Below, in pieces: positions 62,288-64,000 of a stretch of DNA of 64,000 nt. The stretch comes from Lachnospiraceae bacterium (lineage in GTDB: Bacteria > Bacillota > Clostridia > Lachnospirales > Lachnospiraceae): assembly GCA_022845955.1 (NCBI GenBank), contig AP025576.1, positions 2,728,001 through 2,792,000 of the forward strand, given 5' to 3'. Both the position numbers and the translations under genes were made by a program. The notes beneath the pieces are model-generated. The model saw only the letters and a list, made by a program, of their open reading frames with translations. It was not told where the DNA came from and made no database searches. Positions within the stretch are counted from its first letter, which is position 1. Every line of letters starts with the position of its first letter.

Positions 62288-62392
62288 CCGATCGGCTTCT
62301 GACGGTTCTTTCTTTCTGGAAAGATTTGTGGTAAGATAAGATAATGTTTTGCATAAGACAGAATTGTAACTGCCTAATCGATTGGAGGTATT

Positions 62393-63565
62393 ATGAAAAA
62401 AAAGAAAACGGACAGTGCTGTAATCATTTATATCTGCCTGGCCGCGTTGCTCATTTTGGCGATCCGCTATTTTGACAATATTGCAGGACTGGCGGTCAGT
62501 TTATGGAATGTGGTTTTTTCCCTGCTGCTGGGGGCGGCAATGGCTTATGTGCTCAATATAATCATGGTCCGGGTGGAGCGGCTTTATTTCCCGCGCTCCA
62601 GGAATACATGGATCCGGTCCAGCAGAAGAGGCGTGAGCATCCTGCTTTCCATCCTTCTTGTAATCGGGATAATAATGCTGATCGGAAGACTGGTTCTTCC
62701 TGAACTGGGAAAGGCCTTCGGCGTAATCGGAAGAAGTGTTCCGGTTTTCCTGGAAGAGGCAGCCGTATGGCTTGAGAAAAACAACGCCATGAATATTGCT
62801 GCAAGCATTAAAGACGTGGACTGGAACAGTGCCATGGAAAAGGTTATGGATTTTGCGAGAACAGGTCTGGGGAATGTGCTCAATTCCACTCTTACCGCAG
62901 TGGGGGCGGTGCTGGGCAGTGTGGTGAATTTCTTCATCGGCCTTGTTTTTGCCATCTATATCCTTTCCGGTAAAGAAAAGCTGCGTTCCCAGGCGGAGAA
63001 AATACTTCATGCCTATGTGAAAGAGGAGACAATTGCCCGTATCCGGAATGTGTACCGGACGGCCAATGAAACTTTTTCCAGTTTTATTATCGGACAGTGT
63101 ACAGAAGCGGTAATTCTGGGTACACTCTGTACTGTGGGAATGCTGTTGCTGCGTTTTCCTTATGCGCCCATGATCGGCGCGTTTATCGGGGCAACGGCCC
63201 TGATTCCTGTTGTGGGGGCTTATCTGGGAGCTTCAGTGGGAGCATTTATGATACTTACGGTGGATCCTGTCAAGGCTCTGTTGTTTGTTGTGTTTATTGT
63301 GGTGCTGCAGCAGCTGGAAGGAAATCTGATATATCCCAAAGTGGTGGGCTCCTCTATCGGGCTTCCCGGCATGTGGGTTCTGGCGGCCGTTACGGTTGGC
63401 GGCGGCCTGGGAGGAATCGGGGGAATGCTTCTTGGAGTCCCGATTGCGGCAACGGCCTATAAGCTTATCCGCAATGATGTCAACCGGAGAAACCAAACGG
63501 AAAAGAAGGTTCCGGCTGAAGGAGCAGCATCCGCAGGACAGAACGGGAAGCGGAAAGGAAGATAG
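62393..63565 (+). CDS. AI-2E family transporter (PerM-like membrane protein)
   Basis: The 390-aa polytopic protein has about eight membrane segments. The N-terminal pair at 10-60 and the C-terminal GCLGGIGGMLLGVPIAATAY-like block (actual GGGLGGIGGMLLGVPIAA) are typical of UPF0118. EGNLIYPKVVGSSIGLPGMW is also a family hallmark. Members export diverse small molecules or ions; the substrate here is unknown. It starts behind TTGGAGG and precedes the cardiolipin synthase gene by 3 nt. The Lys-rich tail ends GKRKGR. Confidence 0.88.
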   Translation: MKKKKTDSAVIIYICLAALLILAIRYFDNIAGLAVSLWNVVFSLLLGAAMAYVLNIIMVRVERLYFPRSRNTWIRSSRRGVSILLSILLVIGIIMLIGRLVLPELGKAFGVIGRSVPVFLEEAAVWLEKNNAMNIAASIKDVDWNSAMEKVMDFARTGLGNVLNSTLTAVGAVLGSVVNFFIGLVFAIYILSGKEKLRSQAEKILHAYVKEETIARIRNVYRTANETFSSFIIGQCTEAVILGTLCTVGMLLLRFPYAPMIGAFIGATALIPVVGAYLGASVGAFMILTVDPVKALLFVVFIVVLQQLEGNLIYPKVVGSSIGLPGMWVLAAVTVGGGLGGIGGMLLGVPIAATAYKLIRNDVNRRNQTEKKVPAEGAASAGQNGKRKGR

Positions 63566-63568
63566 CAG

Positions 63569-64000
63569 ATGAAAGGGAAATACAAAAGACTGGTGGTCAA
63601 CCGCATTGTTGTTACGGTTGTACTCATTTTGCTTCAGATTCTCTGGATTATCTTTATGCTGGAGGAACTTGCAAAATATTCCAGTTGGATAACAACGGCT
63701 TTTACGGCGCTCAGTATTGCCATTGTTCTGTATATTATAGGAAAAGACGATAATGCAGCTTATAAAATAGGCTGGATCGTATTGATTATGACGCTGCCTC
63801 TGTTCGGCGGCCTGCTTTACCTGTTTTCGGGGGATAAAAAGCCGTCACGCAGAATGAGGCGTAAGCTGAATGAACAGCATGAGATGTTTAAGGACAGCCT
63901 GCTCCAGGAGGCGGAAATCCAGGATCATCTGGGAAGGGTCCACGGACGTGCCGCGGGTACCTTTGATTATGTAAGGCGTGTGGGCGATTTCCCGGTTTAC
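63569..64000 (+). CDS. cls: cardiolipin synthase, N-terminal part (cut by window edge)
   Basis: The 144 codons visible begin MKGKYKRLVVNRIVVTVV. They contain two membrane helices (about 11-33 and 38-60) and a third hydrophobic stretch before LFGGLLYLFSGDKKPSRRM, the usual N-terminal layout of Firmicute cardiolipin synthases. The HKD catalytic motifs would lie beyond the window. It starts 3 nt after the AI-2E transporter gene, so they form one operon. Confidence 0.8.
   Translation, partial: MKGKYKRLVVNRIVVTVVLILLQILWIIFMLEELAKYSSWITTAFTALSIAIVLYIIGKDDNAAYKIGWIVLIMTLPLFGGLLYLFSGDKKPSRRMRRKLNEQHEMFKDSLLQEAEIQDHLGRVHGRAAGTFDYVRRVGDFPVY

Noticed and set aside
62280..62320. Possible terminator after the GGDEF gene
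   Set aside because: AACCG and CGGTT can pair, but the stem is only five bases and the T-rich tail is broken by C residues.

Overview
The window is about 50% GC chromosomal DNA from an endospore-forming, low-redundancy Clostridia, most probably a Lachnospiraceae (Clostridium cluster XIVa type). The reasons are the spoIIGA-sigE-sigG sporulation block, a Firmicute priA-def-fmt-rsmB-rlmN / prpC-prkC-rsgA backbone, a Lachnospiraceae-type DUF5688 protein, a hexameric NADP-type glutamate dehydrogenase close to that of [Clostridium] symbiosum, and strong Shine-Dalgarno sites with frequent TTG/GTG starts. No phage, insertion sequence, CRISPR array or rRNA operon is visible. Nearly all genes lie on the + strand; only a LysR regulator and a small XRE regulator are on the - strand.

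Layout. 1-7.1 kb: replication restart and translation/rRNA modification genes (priA, def, fmt, a membrane zinc peptidase, rsmB, rlmN). 7.3-15.7 kb: a sugar-utilisation cassette (YesM/YesN two-component pair, two CUT1 permeases, lipoprotein binding protein, intracellular GH123-like hydrolase) sitting between rlmN and prpC, which are normally neighbours. 15.9-20.9 kb: prpC, prkC, rsgA, ychF. 21.0-34.6 kb: the dcw division/cell-wall cluster under a MraZ operator (mraZ, rsmH, ftsL, two penicillin-binding proteins, mraY, murD, ftsW, murA, divIB, ftsZ), lacking murG, murC, ftsA and sepF. 34.7-43.3 kb: a LysR gene divergent from an L-cysteine desulfidase gene (cyuA) followed by a complete Opp/Dpp ABC transporter. 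43.6-47.3 kb: spoIIGA, sigE, sigG, ymxH, nrdR. 47.5-52.4 kb: a second, Nik/Dpp-like ABC transporter with a structured RNA leader. 52.4-55.5 kb: yqeG, aroE, aroK, aroQ, efp. 55.7-64 kb: DUF5688 protein, tRNA-Arg(CCG), SH3 protein, a small hypothetical, gdhA with a leader attenuator, a decayed 3' end of a second cyuA, an XRE regulator, a 139-bp palindrome, a GGDEF protein, an AI-2E family transporter and the start of cardiolipin synthase.

The theme is a conserved housekeeping backbone interrupted at three places by transporter cassettes, plus several RNA-level or palindromic signals: a hairpin covering the ribosome-binding site of the second PBP, a P1-closed leader upstream of the Nik-like transporter, an attenuator before gdhA, three copies of a 27-bp intergenic palindrome, and a long imperfect palindrome near 61 kb. 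No clearly new multi-gene system is evident; the best leads are these RNA elements and the cyuA-peptide-transporter linkage. All functions are inferred from sequence motifs and gene order read by eye; no database search was run.
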